Shown: positions 1 through 7,295, counted from the first letter of the stretch. The stretch is 13,413 nucleotides of DNA from Acidobacteriaceae bacterium (GCA_027307295.1 DAHUXF010000037.1:1-13413); one strand, 5' to 3'. Program-made: numbers and translations. The notes: generated from the sequence alone by a model not told the origin.

Positions 1-618
1 CTTCTGCTCACAGCCATCGCGTTGGCGGTAAGGGTTTTTGTGGGTGAGGCGTCTGTAGTACCCACTGCATCCATGGAAGGCACCATTCTGGTGGGCGATC
101 ATCTCTTCATGGACAAGCTGTTATATGGCCCGGAAATTCCCCTTCTTCACTGGCGTTTGCCCGTGATGAAGAAGGTCCATCGTGGCGACATCATTGTCTT
201 CCGGTATCCAAAAGATCCTGCAGAGACTTTTCTAAAACGCGTAGCGGCAGTCGGCGGAGATCGCCTGGAAATTCGCGGCGGCATTCTCTATGTCAACGCG
301 CAGCCAGTGCAGGAGCCATATGCTGTCCATCATGGTCCGGCACACGGTGAAAAAGAGAGCTGGGGGCCCACGTTGGTCCCTGATGGCAGGCTTTTTGTTA
401 TGGGTGATAATCGTGACAATTCCAGTGACAGCCGTGATTGGGGTTTTGTCCCACTAAAAAACGTTGTCGGCGAGCCATTGTTTGTGTACTGGTCTTATGA
501 TGCGCCGACGGCGCGCTGGCTGGATGAAAATTTTGGTCACAGAATTTCTTTCTACGCTTCGATCGCAGAAAACTTCTTCTCACGGACACGCTGGAACCGG
601 ACCGGGATGCTGCTGTAA
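1..618 (+). CDS. lepB: Signal peptidase I (5'-truncated by window edge)
   Basis: Membrane-bound serine protease of family S26 that removes signal peptides from exported proteins. The reading frame is open from base 1; the visible start is a hydrophobic stretch (LLLTAIALAV) that is the end of an N-terminal membrane anchor, so the true start lies outside the window. A TTG at 22 could be read as a start but would sit inside that segment. The catalytic Ser is codon 70-72 in the PTASM motif and the general-base Lys is codon 235-237 in FLKRVAAVGGD. They are 55 residues apart, the same spacing as S90/K145 of E. coli LepB. The diagnostic box GDNRDNSSDSRDWG starts at base 403. The C-terminus is short and basic. 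The gene is convergent with the phosphoesterase gene, with 99 bases between the two stops. Family assignment is secure; several paralogues are common in this kind of genome. Confidence 0.95.
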   Translation, partial: LLLTAIALAVRVFVGEASVVPTASMEGTILVGDHLFMDKLLYGPEIPLLHWRLPVMKKVHRGDIIVFRYPKDPAETFLKRVAAVGGDRLEIRGGILYVNAQPVQEPYAVHHGPAHGEKESWGPTLVPDGRLFVMGDNRDNSSDSRDWGFVPLKNVVGEPLFVYWSYDAPTARWLDENFGHRISFYASIAENFFSRTRWNRTGMLL

Positions 619-717
619 CAAGGCGCCCCGATTTCACCGAATAAGCTTGCATCTGCGCGCATGCGGATATGCGGCACAGCCCGCCCACTTTCCATGCATA
701 ACACATTGATTTTTGGC

Positions 718-1911
718 TTATTTTTCCAGCACGCGACGAGGCCGCACGAAGGCGGTGTTCTTGTTGAAGCATTCGTCCACAAACTCTTTGCTGTAACGCT
801 GGTTCACGGAATCAGGCACCGATGAGCGCTTGATCTCATGAAATGAGAAACGGATTGAGCCATCAGAATTTACCGTCCCAAGCAGAAAACCATATACCTT
901 TGTTCTGGCTTCACTGGCGCGCCGATGTCCCGACGGCAGCGCATAGCGCGTAGCACCGGCAGTGCCAACAATCCAGCCTGGCAGCTCGCCGCCGTGTTCC
1001 CGCCAATAGGCTGATTTGAAGATGCCGCTCATGTAGAAGTGTGAGTGGCTTGCCAGCAGATAAACAGGCTTTCCGGTCTTCATTCGGAAATTCAAGAGAT
1101 CGTTGTAGACCTGCCGTCCGCTTTCCGTTCCTATGGACCAGTCATTCATGCTGTGGTCGTGGGCCAAGCTATCCGGTAACGCAGCATGCATTCCCACCAC
1201 GATGGAGCGTACGGAATCATTCGTGGAAGCACGCTGCACCACGCCCTCAAACCAGGCCACCTGCTCGGCGGAAAACTGGTCATGCGTGGCGTTGTCCAGA
1301 TAAATAAAGTCAACGCCGCCCTGTGTCCAGTGAAAGTATGTTGTGGCAGCGCTTTCCGGCTGGCCGTCAGCAGCGCGTTGTTTGCGCAGCGGCTCTGCAT
1401 CAAGCCATTTGGCAAACTTCTCCGCAAATTGTTCCCGCGTCTTGGGAGGTATCGTCTCATGGTTGCCGATGCCGACGAAGACCGGCATGGAACCGAAGAA
1501 AGACAACTGGTTCTGGATAAAGTCATCCCAAGCTTCGCTCAGATAAAGGTCTTTCTGTACGGTCTTGTTGCGATGATCAGGTTCATGCTGATAGTCCTGA
1601 TCGATGCCATGAATAAGGCGCAGATCACCCAGATGCCAATAAAAAGCTGCGTTGTTCCGGGCCGCTCCCGCTGCAATGGAAGGCACCACAACATTACCGC
1701 AATTGCGTGAATCGCCTGAGACAACAAAATTCCATGGTTTATCCCCGGTGGGCTTATCGTCGGAGCCCGCAGGCGAGGAAGCTGGCTGTTGCCCTGCAGC
1801 AACATGGCAGGCAAAAAAGACAGACAGAATTGCGAGAGGCAAGAAGAAGTTTCGCGACAGAGAGCGCCTCGCGGTGATTTCACTGGTCAAGGTGATCAGC
1901 GTAGAGTTCAT
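718..1911 (-). CDS. Secreted calcineurin-like metallophosphoesterase
   Basis: Predicted exported phosphoesterase of the two-metal calcineurin-like superfamily; substrate unknown. Of 397 residues, about 20-40 form a hydrophobic signal segment (NFFLPLAILSVFFACHVAAG), followed by a Pro/Ser/Asp-rich linker to residue 60. Metal-binding motifs appear in the family order: GDSR (66-69), HLGDLR (93-98), GNHE (149-152), GMHA (240-243) and SHSHFY (288-293). Likely ligands are D67, D96, N150, H242, H289 and H291. The ATG at 1909-1911 is the first in-frame start giving an export signal; only a weak Shine-Dalgarno-like GAGTGA lies upstream, so the start is moderately sure. The two Arg before the hydrophobic core do not make a convincing Tat motif, and the Cys in the core does not sit in a proper lipobox. 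It stands alone on its strand, 345 bases from the next minus-strand gene. Confidence 0.85.
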   Translation of the reverse strand: MNSTLITLTSEITARRSLSRNFFLPLAILSVFFACHVAAGQQPASSPAGSDDKPTGDKPWNFVVSGDSRNCGNVVVPSIAAGAARNNAAFYWHLGDLRLIHGIDQDYQHEPDHRNKTVQKDLYLSEAWDDFIQNQLSFFGSMPVFVGIGNHETIPPKTREQFAEKFAKWLDAEPLRKQRAADGQPESAATTYFHWTQGGVDFIYLDNATHDQFSAEQVAWFEGVVQRASTNDSVRSIVVGMHAALPDSLAHDHSMNDWSIGTESGRQVYNDLLNFRMKTGKPVYLLASHSHFYMSGIFKSAYWREHGGELPGWIVGTAGATRYALPSGHRRASEARTKVYGFLLGTVNSDGSIRFSFHEIKRSSVPDSVNQRYSKEFVDECFNKNTAFVRPRRVLEK

Positions 1912-2255
1912 GCATGATCACTGTAATCACTCAGAAGATGGAGCGCAAGCACACAGGTGGGAGCGACACCTCTGAGTCTGGCTAAGGGCTTCGCCGCAGA
2001 TTTGCGCGATAACGCAGATCAAGAAAAATTGGCCGCTAACCAGCGTGAAAAAGCACGAATCTATAAACAGTCCAGTTGCTTCTCCGGCCACAAGGTCCTT
2101 CTGGCCTACTCTCGCGCTAATGACGGCGCGCGCTCGCTGAACGGCCATCGGGAAGACGAATTTTGAGAACGAGTACTAATCCTAAAATCGCTTTAAGGAT
2201 CAATGGCAACGCCGGCAAGGATTCCTGGAGTACGGCGCGGGCCTGAAGCAGTCTG
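1912..2255. other. Intergenic region, no convincing gene
   Basis: This 344-base gap lies between the LolA-like gene and the phosphoesterase gene, both on the minus strand. Short open frames exist on both strands (69 and 73 codons), but they overlap each other and have no recognisable motif or ribosome binding site. The only structure seen is a short run of 9-bp units at 1993-2019, listed separately. The phosphoesterase promoter should lie here, but I could not pick out convincing -35/-10 boxes. Confidence 0.5.
1993..2019. repeat. Three degenerate 9-bp tandem units
   Basis: Three adjacent 9-mers, GCCGCAGAT, TTGCGCGAT and AACGCAGAT, share the pattern NNSCRCGAT or GCAGAT and read ATCTGCG-like on the other strand. 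This resembles the intergenic 'ATCTGCG' short-unit repeats seen in many environmental bacterial genomes. That comparison is from memory, not from a search, and with only three imperfect units chance similarity is possible. Confidence 0.35.
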
Positions 2256-2948
2256 CTAAATGGCGCGATATTCCAGATCACGCGACTCCATTACATACTT
2301 CCCCTTGAAACGGACATTGGCTACGGCATATGTAAAAGTGCGCAGCCACATGCCATCGACTTCGGCAAAGCTCATCAGGATCTGCAGATCATGAATCCAC
2401 CAGGAGGGGTTCTTCATGGGACTGCCTTCCACGCGATGGATATTGAATGTTTCAGCGTCCACCCATAGCCTGCCCCGGAGCAGGTCTTTTTCTTCGCGCC
2501 GCGGATTCAGCGCAATCAGGTAACAACGCCGCCCATTCATCTGCTCCTGGCCCAGCAACTGGAAATCATAGTTGTCCGGGGAAAGTTCCTTGCGGCGGGC
2601 GTCTTTGGGAACTTCAGTTTCGTGGATGAGGATATCGCGCAGCACTTTTTCTCCAATGCCCCCGCTGCTGCTTTCAATCTGGTAATGCTTGCTGTCTGGC
2701 GGCATCACGGTAATATTGGCGACCACGTGCGCCTTTTGTTGCTCCTGCTTATCCAACAGCAGGTAACCGCGCCTTATCACAAGCGGACGAACATGGCCTC
2801 TGTTTTCTTCCTGGGCGGCCATCATCCGCGCAACAACAGTCTTCAGATCAATGGTTTTCAGGTCCGGCGCCTGAGCGGTGAGTTGCGTCAGCATAGGCCC
2901 GGCGAGCAGGCAGCAAAACAGTCCCAGTCTTGTAAGTCGCAGTCCCAC
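2256..2948 (-). CDS. Secreted LolA/LolB-fold protein (outer membrane lipoprotein-sorting-like)
   Basis: Exported protein of 230 residues, probably with the half-barrel fold of LolA/LolB-like proteins. In this family such proteins bind lipid or act at the outer membrane; the precise role here is unknown. Residues 1-26 form a signal peptide (hydrophobic core LGLFCCLLAGPML, likely cleavage after AQA at 26). The rest is rich in beta-strand-like segments with the typical pattern of a tyrosine-rich repeat strand (YDFQLLGQEQMNGRRCY at 127-143), then LWVDAETFNIHRVEG at 161-175 and a closing strand pair ending ESRDLEYRAI. The start is GTG at 2946-2948: an in-frame TAG lies two codons upstream, so it cannot begin earlier, and a later start would remove the signal peptide. 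It is 230 bases downstream of glyA on the same strand and may or may not share its transcript. Confidence 0.65.
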   Translation of the reverse strand: MGLRLTRLGLFCCLLAGPMLTQLTAQAPDLKTIDLKTVVARMMAAQEENRGHVRPLVIRRGYLLLDKQEQQKAHVVANITVMPPDSKHYQIESSSGGIGEKVLRDILIHETEVPKDARRKELSPDNYDFQLLGQEQMNGRRCYLIALNPRREEKDLLRGRLWVDAETFNIHRVEGSPMKNPSWWIHDLQILMSFAEVDGMWLRTFTYAVANVRFKGKYVMESRDLEYRAI

Positions 2949-3178
2949 AGGCTAATCATCCCTTGCCTGTTTAGAAGCATCTTTCACGCAAAAGGAAGGC
3001 TATCGCGGAGAATTAAGACCTTCAATGCAGACGCGGTCCAGAGACATCCCCTAACGATTAGACATCCCTGGACATAGGATATGCATTTCTCATCCAATAA
3101 TCCTGGATTATGGCGGATTCCGATTCCAGAGGCTGCCATGGAAATCCACGAATGCTCAAAGACCATGCTGCAATCAGC

Positions 3179-4459
3179 TTATACGGCCCCTGCCTGCACC
3201 CGTAGCCCTGGATACAGCGGAAAGGCTTCCGCGAATTCATGCACCTGGCGGCGGATTCTGGCCAGCGCCTGCGCGTCTTTAGAATGACGTAGCGTCTCGG
3301 CGATCCATGCCCCTACCTGCAACATTTCTCTCTCTTTCATTCCGCGTGTGGTCAGCGCCGGAGTGCCAATACGAATGCCGCTCGGCTTCAGCGGCGGATT
3401 GGCATCAAAGGGAATGGCGTTTTTGTTGACGGTGATGCCCGCTTGTCCCAGCGCGTGCTCCGCTTCACTGCCCAGAATGCCTTTGGCAAAAACGTCCATC
3501 AGGAACAGATGAGTATCTGTGCCGCCGGAGATAACGCGATAGCCCTCATCCATCATCTTCTTTGCAAGAGCCTGCGCATTCGCTACAACCTGCCGGGCGT
3601 AATCTTTGAAAGCCGGCTGCATTGCCTCCAGAAAGCACACGGCCTTGGCCGCCAGAATGTGCATCAGAGGCCCGCCCTGGATGCCGGGGAAAATCATCTT
3701 ATCCACTGCGGCAGCGAACTCCTGCTTGCAGAGGACCATGCCGGCACGCGGACCGCGCAGTGTCTTGTGCGTGGTGGTGGTGACAATGTGGCAATGCGGA
3801 ACGGGCGAAGGATGCGCCCCACCCGCCACCAGCCCTGCCAGATGCGCCATATCCACCATATATAAGGCGCCAACTTTGTCGGCGATCTGCCGCATGCGGG
3901 CAAAATCAATGATGCGCGAATAAGCGCTGCCTCCACCGACGATGAGCTTAGGCCGCTCGCGTTCAGCGATTTGTTCCAGTTCGTGGTAGTCGATGGTCTC
4001 AGTGTCCTGGCGTACTCCGTAGGGAATGATTTTGTACATCTTGCCGGAAAAGTTCAGCGGATGGCCATGCGTGAGATGGCCGCCATGGGCCAGATTCAAT
4101 CCCAGAATTGAATCTCCCGGCTGCAGGATGGACATGTAGGCCCCCATGTTGGCCTGCGATCCTGAATGCGGTTGCACGTTGGCATGCTCGGCACCGAAGA
4201 GTTGCTTCGCGCGGTCGCGGGCCAGGTTCTCCACCACGTCCGCAAACTCGCACCCACCGTAATAGCGCTTGCCCGGATACCCTTCTGCATACTTGTTGGT
4301 AAAGACAGAGCCTGCGGCCTGCAAGACCGCTTCACTCACAAAATTCTCTGAAGCTATCAGCTCCAGCCCTTCATGCTGGCGCTGGGCTTCATTGGTAATG
4401 GCTTGCGCAATATCAGGATCGGCTTCCAATAGCGGGCGGGACATCCAGGCATTTCTCAT
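3179..4459 (-). CDS. glyA: Serine hydroxymethyltransferase
   Basis: Cytoplasmic PLP enzyme that interconverts serine plus tetrahydrofolate with glycine plus 5,10-methylene-tetrahydrofolate, the main source of one-carbon units. The 426-residue length fits the bacterial family. Key motifs are intact: LIASENF (34-40), YAEGYPGKRYYGG (57-69) contacting substrate, VDMAHLAGL (202-210) with the PLP-pyridine Asp204, and TTTTHKTLRGPR (227-238) with the PLP-binding Lys232. SGIRIGTPALTTRG (360-373) carries the carboxylate-binding Arg363. ATG at 4457-4459 is used here; an in-frame ATG at 4442-4444 is an alternative, and neither has a strong ribosome binding site (only GGA next to the first). It follows the GNAT gene by 45 bases and rpiB upstream of that. 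An rpiB-glyA neighbourhood recurs in many bacteria, so a shared transcript is likely. Confidence 0.97.
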   Translation of the reverse strand: MRNAWMSRPLLEADPDIAQAITNEAQRQHEGLELIASENFVSEAVLQAAGSVFTNKYAEGYPGKRYYGGCEFADVVENLARDRAKQLFGAEHANVQPHSGSQANMGAYMSILQPGDSILGLNLAHGGHLTHGHPLNFSGKMYKIIPYGVRQDTETIDYHELEQIAERERPKLIVGGGSAYSRIIDFARMRQIADKVGALYMVDMAHLAGLVAGGAHPSPVPHCHIVTTTTHKTLRGPRAGMVLCKQEFAAAVDKMIFPGIQGGPLMHILAAKAVCFLEAMQPAFKDYARQVVANAQALAKKMMDEGYRVISGGTDTHLFLMDVFAKGILGSEAEHALGQAGITVNKNAIPFDANPPLKPSGIRIGTPALTTRGMKEREMLQVGAWIAETLRHSKDAQALARIRRQVHEFAEAFPLYPGLRVQAGAV

Positions 4460-4504
4460 TCCAGAATCTTACTAAAAATGAGGTTCAGCAGTCAGGTTTC
4501 AACA

Positions 4505-4957
4505 TCAATCGCATCGCTTACTTATATACACTTCCGCATCGTGGCGTTCCATCCATCGCTCCGGCGAGGCAAGCTGGGTAAAGCCAAACTGGCGGTAGAG
4601 TCCGTGGGCGTCCTGCGTCACCAGCGACCATCGGCGCAGGTGTTGCAGCTCCGGATGCGCCAGAATGCACTGCATCAGCCATTTGGAAAGTCCCAGGCCG
4701 CGATGAGTTTCCAGAACAAAAACATCGGCAAGGTAAGCGAAAGTCGCATGGTCCGTGATAACGCGGGCAAACCCAATTTGCTGTCCCTGGTCATAGATCC
4801 CAAAGCACAGCGAGTGTTGCAGTGAGCGCCGGACCGTCTCAAGAGGAATTCCCCTAGCCCAATAGGAAGAAGCCAGAAAACGGTGGACCATTTCCAGGTC
4901 AATGCGCGCAGGATCGCAGGAAATCTCAAACTGCCCCTGTGTCCATGCCGGATGCAT
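4505..4957 (-). CDS. GNAT-family N-acetyltransferase
   Basis: Cytoplasmic acyltransferase of the GNAT superfamily (150 residues) that would move an acetyl group from acetyl-CoA to an amine; acceptor unknown. The acetyl-CoA-binding motif A is visible as LADVFVLETHRGLGLSKWLM (about 76-95), with the R-G-L-G-L pyrophosphate loop at 86-90. It is preceded by the IGFARVITD strand (61-69) and followed by a motif B-like LYRQFGFTQL (120-129). The ATG at 4955-4957 begins directly after the rpiB TGA (TGAATG, no spacer), so its translation is probably coupled to rpiB by re-initiation. glyA follows 45 bases later. Insertion of an acetyltransferase between rpiB and glyA is compatible with a housekeeping modification role or with simple hitch-hiking; the sequence does not tell which. 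Confidence 0.88.
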   Translation of the reverse strand: MHPAWTQGQFEISCDPARIDLEMVHRFLASSYWARGIPLETVRRSLQHSLCFGIYDQGQQIGFARVITDHATFAYLADVFVLETHRGLGLSKWLMQCILAHPELQHLRRWSLVTQDAHGLYRQFGFTQLASPERWMERHDAEVYISKRCD

Positions 4958-5428
4958 TCAGCTTTTTCTGGCTGCGCCAGCTGCGTCTTCTTCCTTTTCT
5001 ATTGCCATGATCTTTTCTACTCTGCGTTCATGCTTTCCGCCAACAAATTTTGTGTTGAGCCATTTGTCCACAATGCGGAACGCCTCATCCGTATCAAGAA
5101 TGCGCGCGCCCAGCGTAATCACGTTGGCATTGTTGTGTTCCCGGCTCATCTGGGCTTCATACTCGCTGCTGACGTTGGCGGCGCGGATGCCGTCAACCTT
5201 GTTTGCCGCTATGGCCATGCCAATCCCGCTGCCACATACCAGGATCCCCAGGTCGGCGCGTTGTCCGGCAACGCCATGCGCCACCAGCCGCGCATAGTCG
5301 GGATAGTCCACCGCGTCTGGCGATGAAGTGCCTTCATCCTGCACGTCAATGCCTTGCTGTTGCAAGTGCTGTTTGATCTTGTCTTTCAGTTCATAACCAG
5401 CATGGTCGGCGCCAATGACAATTTTCAT
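4958..5428 (-). CDS. rpiB: Ribose-5-phosphate isomerase B
   Basis: Cytoplasmic LacAB/RpiB-family isomerase interconverting ribose 5-phosphate and ribulose 5-phosphate in the non-oxidative pentose phosphate pathway. The 156 residues carry GADHAG (6-11) with Asp8/His9, CGSGIGMAIAANK (65-77) with the catalytic Cys65, SREHNNANVITLG (95-107) with His98, and GGKHERRV (130-137) with phosphate-binding basic residues. The acidic/alanine tail (EKEEDAAGAARKS) is a little longer than in E. coli. The start ATG at 5426-5428 is fixed by the MKIVIGADHAG N-terminus. No strong ribosome binding site precedes it. Two direct copies of AACAGCGC (5445-5452 and 5463-5470), 18 bases apart, lie in the upstream region and could be a promoter-proximal site or chance. 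It is the first gene of the rpiB-GNAT-glyA set. Confidence 0.96.
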   Translation of the reverse strand: MKIVIGADHAGYELKDKIKQHLQQQGIDVQDEGTSSPDAVDYPDYARLVAHGVAGQRADLGILVCGSGIGMAIAANKVDGIRAANVSSEYEAQMSREHNNANVITLGARILDTDEAFRIVDKWLNTKFVGGKHERRVEKIMAIEKEEDAAGAARKS

Positions 5429-5491
5429 GCGGTCTATTTTATGAAACAGCGCTGAAGAATGGAACAGCGCAGGGAAAAGTCAGCAGAAAAC

Positions 5492-5516
5492 AAAAAAAGC
5501 CGGCCTTCCGGCCGGC
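5492..5516 (-). terminator. Intrinsic terminator of the SmbP-like gene
   Basis: A perfect 7-bp GC stem, GCCGGCC at 5499-5505 pairing with GGCCGGC at 5510-5516, closes a 4-base loop. On the minus strand it is followed immediately by seven U (A7 at 5492-5498 on the plus strand). It lies 20 bases past the stop of the small exported protein gene and before rpiB, so it should separate these two transcription units. The minus-strand loop is GGAA, a GNRA-type tetraloop. Confidence 0.9.
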
Positions 5517-5535
5517 GAAAATGCAAGGGTGCCGC

Positions 5536-5811
5536 CTATTTCTTGTGATGGTCTTCGTGCTTGTCGCCGGCTTTCATTCCTAATTCCACATGCCGGATGG
5601 CCTCTTCGGTCGCTTTCAAAGCAGCGGCACGATGGCCGTCTTTGTCGTGCTTCGCTTCTTTCAGGTGCTGTGCCGCCTGCCTCAAGGACTCCAGCGCGGC
5701 CTGCATTTGCGGCTGGTCGTCATCGTCAACGTTATTGGCGACCGCGCCAATGGGTACACTCAAAAGACCCAGAATCAAAGTGAGAGCTAACAACCTGGAA
5801 TATTTCTTCAT
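5536..5811 (-). CDS. Small exported SmbP-like metal-binding protein (putative)
   Basis: A 91-residue exported protein. Start chosen at ATG 5809-5811 because AAAGGAGG lies at the ideal distance upstream. A longer reading from 5874 adds 21 residues in front of an evident signal peptide and has no such site. Residues 1-26 (MKKYSRLLALTLILGLLSVPIGAVA) are a classical signal peptide. The mature part is about 65 residues: an acidic DDDD patch, then amphipathic helices with regularly spaced His/Lys/Glu (LRQAAQHLKEAKHDKDGH, then ATEEAIRHVELGM), ending DKHEDHHKK. This helical His/acid pattern in a tiny periplasmic protein resembles SmbP of Nitrosomonas, which binds divalent metals. The family call rests on pattern only; a short helical stress protein is the alternative. 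It has its own strong ribosome site and its own terminator. Confidence 0.6.
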   Translation of the reverse strand: MKKYSRLLALTLILGLLSVPIGAVANNVDDDDQPQMQAALESLRQAAQHLKEAKHDKDGHRAAALKATEEAIRHVELGMKAGDKHEDHHKK

Positions 5812-5826
5812 GGAAAATATCCTCCT
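5803..5826 (-). promoter_or_regulatory. Strong ribosome binding site deciding the SmbP-like start
   Basis: On the minus strand AAAGGAGG (complement of 5819-5826) precedes the ATG at 5809-5811 by 7 bases. It is the strongest Shine-Dalgarno match in the window and fixes the 91-residue reading of the gene. Confidence 0.85.
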
Positions 5827-5913
5827 TTTTCCAATATCAAGTTTAAAACCTTGCCGGGGAAATGGGGTTGGCAAACAAAGCTCCGGTTCGCAAGTAAATT
5901 TCCGGCTAAACCA

Positions 5914-5956
5914 CTCAGAAGTCCAGCGTCTTCCGGTGGGCTGCTTCTGGACTGAG
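5914..5956. repeat. Interrupted inverted repeat in divergent spacer
   Basis: CTCAGAAGTCCAG at 5914-5926 faces CTGGACTGAG at 5947-5956. AGTCCAG/CTGGACT pairs perfectly (7 bp) and CTC/GAG pairs outside it across a three-base bulge. It is the only notable structure in the 254-base spacer between the divergent SmbP-like and crotonase genes. It could be an operator or a leader hairpin for the crotonase gene; chance is not excluded. Confidence 0.35.
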
Positions 5957-6065
5957 GAATATGCACTTGTGAGTATTTTTAAGGCGAAAGCTGGCTTGTA
6001 TCCAACCGCTTTTCATCGGATAATCACGCGATAACCCTCCCCCAAAACTTTCTGATGAGGTGAAT

Positions 6066-6896
6066 ATGGCCACACGGCCTGCGAACGAGACTGAAGTTGA
6101 TTTGACCGGCGACCAACGAGCGTCCCTGCCGGTGTACAAATACATCCAGTTCGGGGTAGTTGACTCCATCGCGCACCTCACGCTCAACCATCCGCCGCAC
6201 AATGTTTTGACCGTCCCTATGATGAAGGAGATGGCCGAGGCCATTGAGAGCCTGAACGGCCGCGCGGACGTAAAGGCCATTTTTATACAGTCGTCGCAAC
6301 AGGCTTTCTCCGCGGGCATCTCCCTGGAAGACTCGCGGCCTGACCGCGTGTTCCAGACGCTGGACGCTTTCACGCGCGTTTTTCAGGCCATGGTAGACAT
6401 CTCCAAGCCCGTCATCGTGGTAGTGAATGGTCCGGCCATTGGCGCAGGATCGGAACTGGTGGGCTTTGCCGATGTAGTGCTGGCCACTCCGAAAGCCAAA
6501 TTCGCCCAGCCTGAAGTCAAGCTTGGCGTTTTCCCGCCTTTTGCCGCCGTGATGTTGCCCCAGTTGATCGGCCCCAAGAAGGCATATGAACTGATCCTCA
6601 CGGGCGAAGCTCTATCGGCGGAAGAAGCCCTGAGGTTTGGCTTTGTAAACCGGGTGGTGCCGGAAGCGGAGCTGCAAAAACATGTGGATTCGCTGATTGC
6701 GCGCGTCTCTGAATTCAGCGGACCAGTACTGGAAGTCACCAAGCGTGTGATTGGCGGCTCCGTTGGCCGGCCACTGAAAGAGGCCATGAAGATATCCCAG
6801 GACCTGTACCTGAACGAACTCATGAGCCTTGAGGACGTGCAGGAAGGCTTGCGCGCTGTGATCGAGAAACGCAAGCCTATCTGGAAGAACAAGTAA
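6066..6896 (+). CDS. Enoyl-CoA hydratase/isomerase family protein (crotonase fold)
   Basis: Cytoplasmic crotonase-superfamily enzyme acting on an acyl-CoA thioester. Start taken as ATG 6066-6068 because GAGGTGA sits just upstream; a GTG at 6060 overlaps that site and would add two residues. Numbered from the ATG (276 residues), the CoA/oxyanion-hole motif FSAGISLED is at 81-89, the second oxyanion segment NGPAIGAGSEL at 121-131 with catalytic Glu130, and QPEVKLGVFPP at 148-158 with catalytic Glu150. Both hydratase glutamates are therefore present. NVLTVPMMKEM near the N-terminus and the C-terminal KRKPIWKNK resemble the subgroup annotated as cyclohexa-1,5-dienecarbonyl-CoA hydratase, from memory. 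Residues 1-22 are an extra polar lead. No beta-oxidation or aromatic-degradation partner lies beside it, so the substrate is open: simple enoyl-CoA hydratase or dienoyl-CoA hydratase. Confidence 0.88.
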   Translation: MATRPANETEVDLTGDQRASLPVYKYIQFGVVDSIAHLTLNHPPHNVLTVPMMKEMAEAIESLNGRADVKAIFIQSSQQAFSAGISLEDSRPDRVFQTLDAFTRVFQAMVDISKPVIVVVNGPAIGAGSELVGFADVVLATPKAKFAQPEVKLGVFPPFAAVMLPQLIGPKKAYELILTGEALSAEEALRFGFVNRVVPEAELQKHVDSLIARVSEFSGPVLEVTKRVIGGSVGRPLKEAMKISQDLYLNELMSLEDVQEGLRAVIEKRKPIWKNK

Positions 6897-7007
6897 CTTC
6901 GCGCCTTCGCCGGACATGATCCCGCACCCCGGCTCCCTTTGTAATCCGCGAATCAAACGATTTGCCGTGCAGACGCGCTTTTGCGGAATACCCGGATGGC
7001 AAGAAAT

Positions 7008-7295
7008 TTACGAGGCTTTGTAGCTGATCCGGTTTTTAATGGACAGGTAGACATCCTCCGGAACCACCATACGCCCAAGCATGTCCAACTTGCTCGGGTA
7101 AGGGCGATGTTCCACAATCCGCTCCGCAGTAGCCGCATCCAGACCGAGCACCTGCATGATTTCCTGCTGACTCGCCTCATTGATGTTGAGTTTGGTCCTG
7201 CGCTCCTGCACCGCTCCGCGTCTCTGCCGCATGGCCAGCCATGCACCCACAACAATTCCCGTGCTAACGCCTCCGAAGATTGCAAGAACTCTCAT
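7008..7295 (-). CDS. Membrane-anchored helix-hairpin-helix (ComEA-type) protein
   Basis: Small protein of 95 residues with one N-terminal membrane segment (about residues 3-22, VLAIFGGVSTGIVVGAWLAM), a basic stretch (RQRRG..ERR) and then a helix-hairpin-helix domain. The domain begins LNINEASQQEIMQVLGLD and continues TAERIVEHRPY to about residue 90. The LNIN-A start is typical of the HhH domains of ComEA and related DNA-binding proteins. Start chosen at ATG 7293-7295: GGGAGG lies 9 bases upstream of it, whereas it abuts the alternative ATG at 7302-7304 with no spacing. The inside-basic topology suggests the domain may face either side of the membrane; I cannot tell. A DNA-uptake role is possible but ComEA normally has no such basic linker. 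Convergent with the crotonase gene, 111 bases between stops. Confidence 0.75.
   Translation of the reverse strand: MRVLAIFGGVSTGIVVGAWLAMRQRRGAVQERRTKLNINEASQQEIMQVLGLDAATAERIVEHRPYPSKLDMLGRMVVPEDVYLSIKNRISYKAS

Noticed and set aside
1186..1710. A 174-codon plus-strand frame inside the phosphoesterase gene
   Set aside because: It is antisense to the conserved metal-binding motifs and shows no domain of its own.
1797..1857. Twin-arginine or lipoprotein signal on the phosphoesterase
   Set aside because: The Arg pair lacks the SRRxFLK context and the Cys in the hydrophobic core is preceded by Phe-Phe-Ala, not a lipobox.
3097..3111. ATAATCC-T-GGATTAT inverted repeat after glyA, considered as a terminator
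   Set aside because: The centre leaves almost no loop, the stem is AT-rich and no U-run follows; at best a chance palindrome.
5561..6034. A 157-codon plus-strand frame across the SmbP-like gene and the divergent spacer
   Set aside because: It runs antisense to a gene with a signal peptide, strong ribosome site and terminator, and itself has none of these.
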